From contig JADFDC010000016.1 of the NCBI GenBank assembly GCA_018263115.1, forward strand, positions 1-44,476: 44,476 nucleotides of DNA. The letters are read 5' to 3'. This document shows, piece by piece, positions 16,089 through 25,804 of the stretch (the first letter of the stretch is position 1; every line of letters starts with the position of its first letter). Source of the DNA: Thiobacillus sp. GTDB taxonomy: Bacteria > Pseudomonadota > Gammaproteobacteria > Burkholderiales > Thiobacillaceae. The notes beneath the pieces were generated by a model that did not search any database, was not told where the DNA came from, and saw only the letters and a program-made list of their open reading frames with translations. Made by a program: the position numbers and the translations under genes.

Positions 16089-16309
16089 TACAGCCACCTT
16101 ACCAAATAATAAATTCTGAATCCTTCCGATGATCGGGACGGGCCGATGACGATCGCCGGATGCAGGTTTTCCCCAGCCCGCTCAAGTGCTTCGGACTCGC
16201 TCGCGACGGGTTCAACCACGCCCTCCGGATAGCGCTTGCGCGTCTTGTTGGGGCTGCGGATCAGCGCGGGCATTTCCTTAGACTGGGCAGGATCGAGATA
16301 TAACTTCAT
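16088..16309 (-). CDS. Small conserved protein of unknown function (73 aa)
   Basis: A 73-residue basic protein starting MKLYLDPAQSKEMPALIRSP and ending in YYLVRWL. Its start overlaps the stop of the DsrS-like gene by one base (TGATG), and its own stop overlaps the S24-like start by one base (TAATG). Such packing at both ends is good evidence that it is a real gene and part of one translational unit. No domain is recognised. Confidence 0.72.
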   Translation of the reverse strand: MKLYLDPAQSKEMPALIRSPNKTRKRYPEGVVEPVASESEALERAGENLHPAIVIGPSRSSEGFRIYYLVRWL

Positions 16310-17448
16310 CAGGGTTTTACCGGCGCTCTCAGAATTTGCACTGCCTGGCTGATGGGCGCAACCAGCGGTTCGATTTTACGCCGCATCAGCGCACCAACTG
16401 CGGTATTGCGCAACAGCCACGGATCGGCGGTCTTGCCAGTCAGGCCGGACAGGGCCAGCATGGCTTCGATGTTCTGCCGGTATTGCGGCGCGGCGCTCAA
16501 AACTTCAAGCAGGCCTTGCGGCGCGGCCTGTTTACTTGACGACAAGGCTTTGGCTTCGGCTAACAGCTCATCAAGATTTTCCGTTTTAACAGGGTATCCC
16601 GTGGCATGGAAATAGCGGCTGATGGCATCCAGCAGCGCATACACCACCAGCGAGGTGGACGGTCGAGCCAGCACTTCCGAAACGGCCTTCAGCCAGGTTT
16701 GCCCGTTGGCGGAAAGCAGGGAAAGAAAACTTTCCGCGAATACATTGCCGCATTCAGCCAATGGTTTGAGCAGGCGCGAGGCCTCTGCTTCATCAGAACG
16801 AGGCGGCTGATCGGCGGGCAGTTCTCGAGGCAGAAATTCCAGAAATCCGATGAAGTAATAGGGCACACCCTTGGCCATGCGCCACAGCTTGGCCGTGGTC
16901 TGCTCGTCGGCAAGCTTGCCATACAGCACCAGCCGGATGGTGTGCATGCGAGCATCCGGGTTTTCTTCAAACGGCAGATGCTCGATGAGAAAATCAGCCA
17001 GCACCTTGCCCATTTTCCCCTGCACGACCGCATCCTTTTCTAGCATCCAGCGCGCGACCTCCATGGAGGGCTGGCACCACCAGGCGCGCCGGGCAAGCTC
17101 GTCGGTGAGGCTGGGCGCATGTGCGACGGCGACCACAGCTTCCGGCTCACCAAGCAGCAGCAATGCTTCCAGATTCTTGTCCGAAGTTTGACCCATGCGC
17201 GTCCAGCGTTGCAGGTAAACCGGATAACCGCCCGGTGAGCCGAGCGCGTGGCCGCCAAGAAATTCCTTGACCCTGCTGATGTACTGATCGGCACGGCAAT
17301 TGGGATGCAGCTGGATTCTGGCTTCGCCGTTCTCGGTCAGCGCATACAACGTCATCGCACCTTCGTCGATGCGCACCGCCTGGACGGGATTGGCGACCAT
17401 CAACACATTGAGGCGCAGGTTGTCTTCGGAGGAAAGTTCAGCTTGCAT
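16309..17448 (-). CDS. DsrS-like protein of unknown biochemical function
   Basis: A soluble 379-residue protein. Segments such as HALGSPGGYPVYLQRWTRMG and LLLLGEPEAVVAVAHAP, followed by DELARRAWW, resemble, in my recollection, proteins annotated as sulfur reduction protein DsrS in Thiobacillus-like bacteria. DsrS is the last gene of the Allochromatium dsr operon and its biochemical role is unknown. The C-terminal two-thirds is helical and may be repeat-like. The assignment is tentative and needs a profile search; the gene symbol is left empty for that reason. It starts 14 bases after the VWA gene and its stop overlaps the next start, so it belongs to the MoxR-VWA operon. Confidence 0.6.
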   Translation of the reverse strand: MQAELSSEDNLRLNVLMVANPVQAVRIDEGAMTLYALTENGEARIQLHPNCRADQYISRVKEFLGGHALGSPGGYPVYLQRWTRMGQTSDKNLEALLLLGEPEAVVAVAHAPSLTDELARRAWWCQPSMEVARWMLEKDAVVQGKMGKVLADFLIEHLPFEENPDARMHTIRLVLYGKLADEQTTAKLWRMAKGVPYYFIGFLEFLPRELPADQPPRSDEAEASRLLKPLAECGNVFAESFLSLLSANGQTWLKAVSEVLARPSTSLVVYALLDAISRYFHATGYPVKTENLDELLAEAKALSSSKQAAPQGLLEVLSAAPQYRQNIEAMLALSGLTGKTADPWLLRNTAVGALMRRKIEPLVAPISQAVQILRAPVKP

Positions 17449-17462
17449 CAGTTCGACAGCAT

Positions 17463-18797
17463 TTAATTCAACTGGATGCGCCGGCCCCAGGCTACCGGTT
17501 TCTTGCCCTTCACCAGCCAGATGACCGGATAAGCGGGCGGCGTGGGTGGAAAGTCAGCGTCAGCATCGGTGAAATACACCAGCGCATCAGGGCGCAAATT
17601 TTCCTGCTCCACCCACTCGAACACGGGCGCAAAATCGGTACCGCCGCCGCCTTCGAACGCGCGCGGCAGGCGAAATTCTTCCCAGGGCTCAAATACCCAG
17701 GGGCCGTCTTCGGCGAGTTTGGCATCGCAAGCCAGCAGGGTGATGCGCACCGTCAGCGCGCCCTTGATGGCGTTGATCTCGGACAGGAACTCGGACAGTT
17801 CTTCCTCGCCAATGGAGCCGGATGTATCGATGGCGACGATAAGATCGCACTGCGAGCTTTTCAGTGAAGGCAGGATCATGTCGCCTTCACGCCGTGAAGG
17901 CCGCATGTAGTTGTAGTCGTTGCGCGCCTGGTCGAAGAAGTAATGCGCCAGCAGCGAACGCCAGGGCAGTTTGGGTTCCAGCCATGCATCGACCATGCGC
18001 GCCATGGCGCCACCCAGCTTGCCGGCCTGTTGCGCCTGCTGCGCGGCACTGGCCAGGTACTGCTGCCATTTTTGCGCCAGTTCTTCGCGATCCTGCGAGG
18101 TCAGGGGAACGGGCAGGTTGTCCTTGTCGTCATTTTCGCCCGCTTTCTGTCCGGATTGACCTTGCTGCGGATTGGGTTTCGCCCCGCCGCCTTCGCCTTG
18201 TTGCGGTTCCTGATTCTGCGGCTGCGATCCGCCGCCGGACTGACCCTGCTTGTCCTGTGGCAAATCTTCCGGCGGAGGTTCCTGGCTTTGCCCACCCTGG
18301 CTGCCTTCGGCATCGTTGTCGTAAAGATGCTGGTCGAGTGTTTCGTTGTCGAGGTTGTCGTCCAGGCAGGGATAGATTTCCTCCGCGCTCATGTTCTCGA
18401 ACTGGTTCAGTACCACGGCCTCGGGTGGTGGTTGCAGGCCGTCGTTCATCAAGATCGGATTGATGGCGAAATCACAGGCCAGATCCCATTTTCGCTGGAT
18501 GCGATGGCCGCGCCGTACGAAATGCGTGAGTGCGCAATGCAGCGCCTCGTGCGCCAGCACGAACTCGACCTGCGACAGCGACAGTTTGTCGATGTAGACC
18601 GGGTTGTAATAAAAACTCTTCATGTCCGTGGCGGTAGTCCTGCACCACGGCCCGGCCTCGATCATCGGCAGACGCAGCACCAGCGCGCCCAGGAAGGGCT
18701 TGTCCAGAATCAGACGCGTGCGTGCCGCCGCGAGCTTGGTCGCGGGGTCGTTGGCGTAGGTGATCGGGTTGAGGTTCTGCGGCATCGTGCTGTTCAT
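17463..18797 (-). CDS. VWA-like protein with N-terminal HExxH domain (DUF2201 type)
   Basis: This 444-residue protein has an N-terminal putative metallopeptidase domain with HEALH near residues 82-86, followed by CDFAINPIL. A long low-complexity Gln/Gly/Pro/Glu-rich linker spans roughly residues 170-225. The C-terminal VWA-like domain carries the MIDAS motif DTSGS near residue 324. VWA proteins of this kind pair with MoxR AAA ATPases to remodel or insert metal into a target protein, as in the CoxDE, NorQD, CbbQO and magnesium-chelatase systems. The MoxR gene is directly upstream, across a 79-base gap with a hairpin. Confidence 0.9.
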   Translation of the reverse strand: MNSTMPQNLNPITYANDPATKLAAARTRLILDKPFLGALVLRLPMIEAGPWCRTTATDMKSFYYNPVYIDKLSLSQVEFVLAHEALHCALTHFVRRGHRIQRKWDLACDFAINPILMNDGLQPPPEAVVLNQFENMSAEEIYPCLDDNLDNETLDQHLYDNDAEGSQGGQSQEPPPEDLPQDKQGQSGGGSQPQNQEPQQGEGGGAKPNPQQGQSGQKAGENDDKDNLPVPLTSQDREELAQKWQQYLASAAQQAQQAGKLGGAMARMVDAWLEPKLPWRSLLAHYFFDQARNDYNYMRPSRREGDMILPSLKSSQCDLIVAIDTSGSIGEEELSEFLSEINAIKGALTVRITLLACDAKLAEDGPWVFEPWEEFRLPRAFEGGGGTDFAPVFEWVEQENLRPDALVYFTDADADFPPTPPAYPVIWLVKGKKPVAWGRRIQLN

Positions 18798-18800
18798 TCA

Positions 18801-18873
18801 GTTGCAAGTTTCAAGGTGCAAGAGTGGCGCTTCGCGCCTTCAAGAAAAAACCTTGGGCCTTGTAACTTGGAAC
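18801..18873. repeat. Long hairpin repeat between moxR and the VWA gene
   Basis: Arms at 18801-18822 and 18852-18873 pair over 22 bp with four mismatches (cores CAAGTTTCAAGG / CCTTGTAACTTG). A small GGCGC...GCGCC hairpin lies in the loop. It begins three bases past the moxR stop (minus strand) and fills the gap, so it may set the MoxR:VWA expression ratio. Confidence 0.7.
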
Positions 18874-18876
18874 TTG

Positions 18877-19920
18877 TTATTCATATAGAACGATATCCGC
18901 CACCTGGTTCGCCCAGTTGGCGAACTGCGGGACGGCAAACAGGTTCTGGCCGATATTGCGATGAATGTCGGAAACCAGCATCACGCCCATTTCCTTCAAT
19001 GGAAACTTTGCCGCGTAATCGAGAATGTGGCCGAGCATTTCCTTGAGGTTGTTGCCGTTCTTGTTGCGAATGGCGCGCGCCACCAGCGCGGCGGCAACGG
19101 CATATTGCAAATCGGTGTCGCGTGGCACGTCAGCGGGGCGGCCTTCGACAATGGCATCCAGATCGGGCATGCGGGACAGATTGGCGAGGTAGGCCGAAAA
19201 CTCAATCCCTGCTGCCTGGCCCACGCAGGCCGCCAGCGCGGGGCCGAGCAGATCGGGCTGGTCGCCGAATTTTTGCAGCGCGCGATGGGCGAATTCCCAC
19301 GAGCGTGGCGTGGGGAAGGCGGTGGGATTGCGCGATGGGTCGAAGTCGAATAGCAGTTCGGGCCGGAAGCGCAAAAAGCCGATCAGCCGGTCGTCGATAT
19401 TGTTTTCGTAGGCCCACTGCGACCAGTCGTCCAGATTGGCCTCCACCTCGAAGTGTGAAAAGCGGTTGGCCAGCGGCGCGGGCATGGCATAGGTCACGCC
19501 GCGGTCGCCCTGACGGTTGCCGGCGGCGAAAATCGCCCAGCCCGGCGGCACTTCATACGCACCCAGGCGACGGTCGAGTATCAATTGATAAGCTGCTGCT
19601 GAAACCGAAGGCGGCGCGGAGGTGATTTCGTCCAGAAACAGAATGCCCTTTTCGCCGTGGCGTTTTGCGTTGGGCAGAATGGCGGGAATTGCCCATTCCA
19701 CGCTTTCGCCGGTCCTGAAGGGAATGCCACGCAAGTCGGACGGTTCCATTTGCGACAGGCGGATGTCGATTACGGGCACGCCATGCTTGGCGGCTACTTC
19801 GCTCACCATCTGCGACTTGCCCACGCCGGGCGGGCCCCACATCATCACCGGGGTATGGTGGCCCTCGGCGGCGCTCAAAAATTCGCGTTCAAGAATGGGA
19901 ATAAGCTGGGCGGGACGCAT
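18877..19920 (-). CDS. MoxR-family AAA+ ATPase
   Basis: The 347-residue protein has Walker A GPPGVGKSQ (around residues 30-38), Walker B GILFLDEI (around 92-99), followed by TSAPPSVSAAAYQLI, sensor 1 in FAAGNRQGDRG, and a C-terminal lid domain. MoxR ATPases use ATP to remodel or mature a client with a VWA partner; that partner is encoded next. ATG 19920 begins MRPAQLIPILEREFL. It is the first gene of the eight-gene minus-strand cluster and diverges from the lipoprotein gene at 20021, so the cluster promoter probably lies within 19921-20020. Confidence 0.93.
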   Translation of the reverse strand: MRPAQLIPILEREFLSAAEGHHTPVMMWGPPGVGKSQMVSEVAAKHGVPVIDIRLSQMEPSDLRGIPFRTGESVEWAIPAILPNAKRHGEKGILFLDEITSAPPSVSAAAYQLILDRRLGAYEVPPGWAIFAAGNRQGDRGVTYAMPAPLANRFSHFEVEANLDDWSQWAYENNIDDRLIGFLRFRPELLFDFDPSRNPTAFPTPRSWEFAHRALQKFGDQPDLLGPALAACVGQAAGIEFSAYLANLSRMPDLDAIVEGRPADVPRDTDLQYAVAAALVARAIRNKNGNNLKEMLGHILDYAAKFPLKEMGVMLVSDIHRNIGQNLFAVPQFANWANQVADIVLYE

Positions 19921-20020
19921 AAATCGAAAAGCCTTCTTTAAAGTTGACTATTTTACTCTGGAATAGGGTGGGCGTGACTTTTGGGATAATGGCACGTGGA
20001 ATGATTTGAAAGGATTGTAA

Positions 20021-20491
20021 ATGAACAGATTCAATACATGGCTTGCTTGCGTGCTGCTGGCCGGATGTTCAAGTTTGCCGATGGGCGCGGTGGCGCCCAA
20101 GGTCAGCGTGGCGGAAGTCGACGTCAAAAGCCTGGGCTTGTTTGAGCAAAGATTCGACATTGGCTTGCGCGTCACCAACCCCAACGACTTCGAAGTGAAA
20201 ATCGAGGGGCTGGATTTTGACCTGGAAGTCAACGGGCGCCCGTTTGCCAAGGCGCTTTCCAGCGCCACGGCCAGGATTCCGGCGGCATCCAGCACGATCA
20301 TGCATGTCGAAGCCATCACCGAATCAAAGAACATCATCTCGCAAGTCAAAACCATGCCGTTTGAAATGCTCAAGGAGGGCGTTCCCTACAAAGTTAAAGG
20401 TCGGGTAAAAACCGACAAGACCGACTGGATGCCGTTTGAACACAAGGGCGTTTATGGCGCCGACGAAAAACCCAAGGGGCAGCGTACCTGA
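20021..20491 (+). CDS. LEA type 2-like lipoprotein
   Basis: The 156-residue product begins with a lipoprotein signal peptide; the lipobox LLAGC puts the lipidated Cys at residue 16. The mature part matches the LEA14/WHy fold: VSVAEVDVKSLGLFEQRFDI, then RVTNPNDFEVKIEGLDFDL, and a closing KVKGRVKTD strand. Such lipoproteins are envelope proteins without a well-defined biochemical role. A ribosome site (AAAGGA) precedes the ATG. The stop overlaps the next start by one base (TGATG). Confidence 0.88.
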   Translation: MNRFNTWLACVLLAGCSSLPMGAVAPKVSVAEVDVKSLGLFEQRFDIGLRVTNPNDFEVKIEGLDFDLEVNGRPFAKALSSATARIPAASSTIMHVEAITESKNIISQVKTMPFEMLKEGVPYKVKGRVKTDKTDWMPFEHKGVYGADEKPKGQRT

Positions 20492-20952
20492 TGACTCTAT
20501 CGCGTTATGCGCGCCATATCCGGCAAGTTCTGTGGCTGGGCGCGCTGATCGGCGTGACAGCCTGCGGCAAGCCCGAACCGGAGGCGGCGTTTGACGAAGG
20601 CCCCAAAGGCTATGTCGAGTTCTACCTGCCTGAAACGCAAGGGGTTGAAAGCCTGCACCGCGATGTGCAGATTTTTCATGTACTGGGTGGCGAGCGCGAG
20701 TTTCTGGGCATGACGCGCAAGTGGGGTAAGCTGTCCGAAGCCCGGCGGGGACTGACTGCGACATTGCCTCCGGGCAGACATGATTTCGTCATTGCCGCCG
20801 AGGGCGCGGAAACCACGGCCAGCATCAAGGTTGAAAAAAACGGCTATCACCGCGTTCGCATCGGTTACACGGGCATCAGCAATCAGCAGATGATCGGCGC
20901 CACAGAGCAGGTGCAGTTCAGTATCCAGGCAGAAGTCGAACCCCTTCAATAG
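20491..20952 (+). CDS. Probable lipoprotein of unknown function
   Basis: A 153-residue protein with a basic N terminus, a hydrophobic stretch and GVTACGKPE, a plausible lipobox with Cys near residue 26. The rest is predicted to be beta-rich ([30 protein letters not shown]), compatible with an immunoglobulin- or PEGA-like envelope domain. It is coupled to the LEA-type lipoprotein gene by a one-base overlap. The function is not known. Confidence 0.75.
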   Translation: MTLSRYARHIRQVLWLGALIGVTACGKPEPEAAFDEGPKGYVEFYLPETQGVESLHRDVQIFHVLGGEREFLGMTRKWGKLSEARRGLTATLPPGRHDFVIAAEGAETTASIKVEKNGYHRVRIGYTGISNQQMIGATEQVQFSIQAEVEPLQ

Positions 20953-21020
20953 ATACTTGCCAGCAGAGCGGGCATGCCGGCTGCGTTACAATCAGCCAAT
21001 GTTTTTTCGATGTATCGACC

Positions 21021-22220
21021 ATGAAATTAGGTACCCCTCTCAGTCCCTCCGCCACCAAAGTCATGCTGCTGGGTTCGGGCGAACTCGGCAAGGAGGTCAT
21101 CATTGCGTTGCAGCGCATGGGTGTGGAAGTTATCGCGGTTGATCGTTATCCGAATGCGCCGGGCCATCAGGTGGCGCATCGCCACCATGTCATCAACATG
21201 GCCGATGCCAAAGCGCTGCGCGCGCTGGTGGAGCAGGAAAAGCCGCATTTCATCGTGCCGGAAATCGAGGCCATCGCAACCGACGAGCTGGTAGACATCG
21301 AAGAGGATGGGCTTGCCATTGTCATTCCCACCGCGCGGGCGGCCTGGCTGACCATGAACCGCGAGGGCATCCGGCGGCTGGCGGCGGAAGAGTTGGGCCT
21401 GCCCACTTCGCCCTATGCCTTTGCCGATTCGCTCGAAGCGTTGCGTGCGGCGATCAACGACGGCATCGGCTATCCGTGCATCATCAAGCCGGTGATGTCG
21501 TCGTCAGGAAAAGGACAGAGCAAGGTCAACGGTCCGGACGAACTGGAGGCGGCTTGGAAGTATGCCGCCAGCGGCGGGCGAGTGGATCAGGGCCGCGTGA
21601 TTGTCGAAGGCTTCATCCGCTTCGACTATGAAATTACGCAACTGACCGTGCGTTCCCGCAGGGCAAACGGCGAGATGGAAACGCATTTCTGCGAACCCAT
21701 CGGTCATGTGCAGGTCAACGGTGATTATGTGGAATCGTGGCAGCCGCAGCCCATGTCCCCTGCCGCGCTTGAAACCGCGCGCGGCATGGCAAAAGCTGTC
21801 ACTGACAATCTCGGCGGACTGGGCATCTTTGGCGTGGAACTTTTCATTCGGGGTGATCAGGTCTGGTTTTCCGAGGTCTCCCCGCGCCCGCATGACACCG
21901 GCATGGTGACGATGTGCACGCAGCGGCTGAATGAATTCGAACTGCACGCGCGTGCGATTCTGGGTTTGCCGGTGGATGTGAGTCTGCATCGTCCCGGCGC
22001 GTCAGCCGTGATTTATGGTGGCCTGGATGCAAAAGGCATTGCTTTTGAAGGCGTGGATGAAGCGCTGCGCGTGCCCGAATCCGATATCCGGCTGTTCGGA
22101 AAACCCGAAGCCTTCCCGCGCCGGCGCATGGGCGTGGCTTTGGCGAGTGCCGATACCGTGGATGAGGCGCGTCGTCGTGCCAGGGAAGCGGCATTCCGGG
22201 TCAAGCCGGTCTCTGCCTGA
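21021..22220 (+). CDS. purT: PurT, formate-dependent GAR transformylase
   Basis: PurT converts glycinamide ribonucleotide, formate and ATP to formyl-GAR in purine synthesis. The 399-residue protein is an ATP-grasp enzyme of normal family length: [19 protein letters not shown] at the N terminus, [27 protein letters not shown] and [20 protein letters not shown]. The start at 21021 ([18 protein letters not shown]) fits the family. Its stop overlaps the globin start by one base. Confidence 0.96.
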   Translation: MKLGTPLSPSATKVMLLGSGELGKEVIIALQRMGVEVIAVDRYPNAPGHQVAHRHHVINMADAKALRALVEQEKPHFIVPEIEAIATDELVDIEEDGLAIVIPTARAAWLTMNREGIRRLAAEELGLPTSPYAFADSLEALRAAINDGIGYPCIIKPVMSSSGKGQSKVNGPDELEAAWKYAASGGRVDQGRVIVEGFIRFDYEITQLTVRSRRANGEMETHFCEPIGHVQVNGDYVESWQPQPMSPAALETARGMAKAVTDNLGGLGIFGVELFIRGDQVWFSEVSPRPHDTGMVTMCTQRLNEFELHARAILGLPVDVSLHRPGASAVIYGGLDAKGIAFEGVDEALRVPESDIRLFGKPEAFPRRRMGVALASADTVDEARRRAREAAFRVKPVSA

Positions 22221-22621
22221 TGACTGATATACGCGCAAACATGGAAACACATTACGAACGCATCGGCGGCGACGAGTCCATCCGCAAACTGGTTGACCGC
22301 TTCTACGACCTGATGGACGAAGACCCGGACTATTACGGTATTCGCAAATTACATCCCGCCGATCTCTCCGAATCGCGCAACAAACTGTACTGGTTTCTTT
22401 CCGGCTGGACCGGCGGGCCGCCGCTTTATACCGACCGCTTCGGCCACCCTTTTTTACGCAAGCGTCACATGCCGTTCGAGATCGGCGAATCCGAGCGTGA
22501 CCAGTGGATGGCCTGCATGAAGCGCGCGATGAATGACGTCGATCTCGACGAAAAACTGAAAGCCGAACTGACAGCGGCGTTTTTCAAGACGGCGGACTTC
22601 ATGCGCAACAAAGAAGGTTGA
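22220..22621 (+). CDS. Group II truncated haemoglobin
   Basis: The 133-residue protein fits the 2-on-2 globin fold of group II: YERIGGDESIRKLVDRFYDLM, YWFLSGWTGGPPLYTDRFG and LRKRHMPFEIGESERDQWM. The proximal haem His is in RKRHMPF, and a Trp follows in DQWMACM as is usual for trHbII. It likely binds O2 or NO and helps with oxygen or nitrosative stress. The start overlaps the purT stop (TGATG), and the stop overlaps the next start; the functional link to purine synthesis is unclear. Confidence 0.92.
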   Translation: MTDIRANMETHYERIGGDESIRKLVDRFYDLMDEDPDYYGIRKLHPADLSESRNKLYWFLSGWTGGPPLYTDRFGHPFLRKRHMPFEIGESERDQWMACMKRAMNDVDLDEKLKAELTAAFFKTADFMRNKEG

Positions 22622-23871
22622 TGAAAAAACTTGTAGCCGTTCTGTTGTTGGCAGGTGGATTGTCCGGCTTGGCCTGGCTGGTGCTGGACAACCAGCCGCG
22701 CGTGGAACCCGGCGATCGCATTCGTCGCGCGGACCTGGTCTGGGCCAAGCAGTTGTTTGAACGCAATGTTCCGTCATCGCGCGCGGCCAACACGCTGCAA
22801 ACCCTGGATTTGTCCGAGGAGGAAGTCAACCGCTTGCTGAACTACGCCGTGGTGGTCAAACCTGTCAGCGGCGTGTCGGCCAATCTCGAACCGGACAAGG
22901 CTGAAATCAACCTGACCTTGCGCGTGCGCCAGACCCCTTTTGGCAACTACCTCAATTTTTCCGCCGATGTATCCAATATCGACAACCGGCTTACCATCAC
23001 GCGCATGCGTCTGGGCGGCTTGCCTCTACCGGCGTTTCTGGGACGTGGCGTTTGGTGGGTCGCGCATAACTGGCTCCAGCAGGATGCTTCGCTGTCCACA
23101 CTGTTGAAAGCCGTTCAGCGCATTGACATGCACGAGGACCGGCTGAGCCTGGATTATTTGTGGCATCCAAAGTTGCTGACCATGCTGGAGCGCAAAGGCG
23201 CGGAAGTGCTGATCGGCCCCGATGAGAAGGCGCGGCTGCTGGCCTATGCGGAGGTTGTGCGTAAAATCGCGAGCCGGTACCCCAATCACAGCCAGCAGCC
23301 AGCGCGCGAACTGGTTGAATCGGTGTTCCGGTCTGCGGCAGAGCGGGGTGGAGAACCTGCTGCGGAAAACCGCGCTGCCCTGACCGCGCTGGGCGCTTAT
23401 GTCGCCGGCGTCAGCCTGCCGCAGTTGCTGGAGGGAAAGGGCCGCACCACGCGCCGTGCGCCGCCGGTATTGCTGACGCTGCATGGCCGTCGCGACGCGG
23501 CGGAACATCTGCTGATCGCCGCCGCCCTGTCCGCCACTGGTGGCAGCCGTCTGGCCAATGCCATCGGTCTGGCCAAGGAGGAAGAAGACATCGAATCCGG
23601 TTCCGGCTTCAGTTTTACCGATCTGGCCTACGACCGCGCGGGCGCGCGCCTGGGCGATCAGGCCACGGGTGAAGCCGCCGGATCGGTGTTGAAAGGCTTG
23701 CGGCATCTGCCGGATGATGCGGCGCTTTCCCCCAGCTTTGCCGATCTGCCGGAATTCCTGCCGCATCAGGAATTCCTTCGCCGCTTTGAAAAGCCTGGCA
23801 GCCCGGCCTATCAGCGGCAGATCGAGGAAATCGACCGGCGGCTGGCCGCACACCCGGTTTACAGGCAATAA
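22621..23871 (+). CDS. Anchored periplasmic protein of unknown function
   Basis: The 416-residue product starts MKKLVAVLLLAGGLSGLAWL, a signal anchor or signal peptide; the rest is soluble and lies presumably in the periplasm. The N-terminal half contains a beta-rich segment (AEINLTLRVRQTPFGNYLNF) and the C-terminal half is helical, ending PVYRQ. I do not recognise a family. ATG 22621, overlapping the globin stop, is preferred over a TTG at 22618. It is followed by a promoter-sized gap and typA. Confidence 0.78.
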   Translation: MKKLVAVLLLAGGLSGLAWLVLDNQPRVEPGDRIRRADLVWAKQLFERNVPSSRAANTLQTLDLSEEEVNRLLNYAVVVKPVSGVSANLEPDKAEINLTLRVRQTPFGNYLNFSADVSNIDNRLTITRMRLGGLPLPAFLGRGVWWVAHNWLQQDASLSTLLKAVQRIDMHEDRLSLDYLWHPKLLTMLERKGAEVLIGPDEKARLLAYAEVVRKIASRYPNHSQQPARELVESVFRSAAERGGEPAAENRAALTALGAYVAGVSLPQLLEGKGRTTRRAPPVLLTLHGRRDAAEHLLIAAALSATGGSRLANAIGLAKEEEDIESGSGFSFTDLAYDRAGARLGDQATGEAAGSVLKGLRHLPDDAALSPSFADLPEFLPHQEFLRRFEKPGSPAYQRQIEEIDRRLAAHPVYRQ

Positions 23872-23956
23872 AGCCGCCAGGCGTCACCGGCTGTATATTC
23901 AAATCTGCTAAAATAACGGGCTTTTCCCTTACCGGCCCGGCTCCTGCCAGAAACCT

Positions 23957-25792
<1,836 letters not shown>

Positions 25793-25804
25793 CATACCCA
25801 GCGA

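Noticed and set aside
17943-19046. Long plus-strand frames opposite the VWA and moxR genes
   Set aside because: The minus-strand genes have clear Walker, MIDAS and HExxH motifs; the opposite frames have no ribosome sites or family features.
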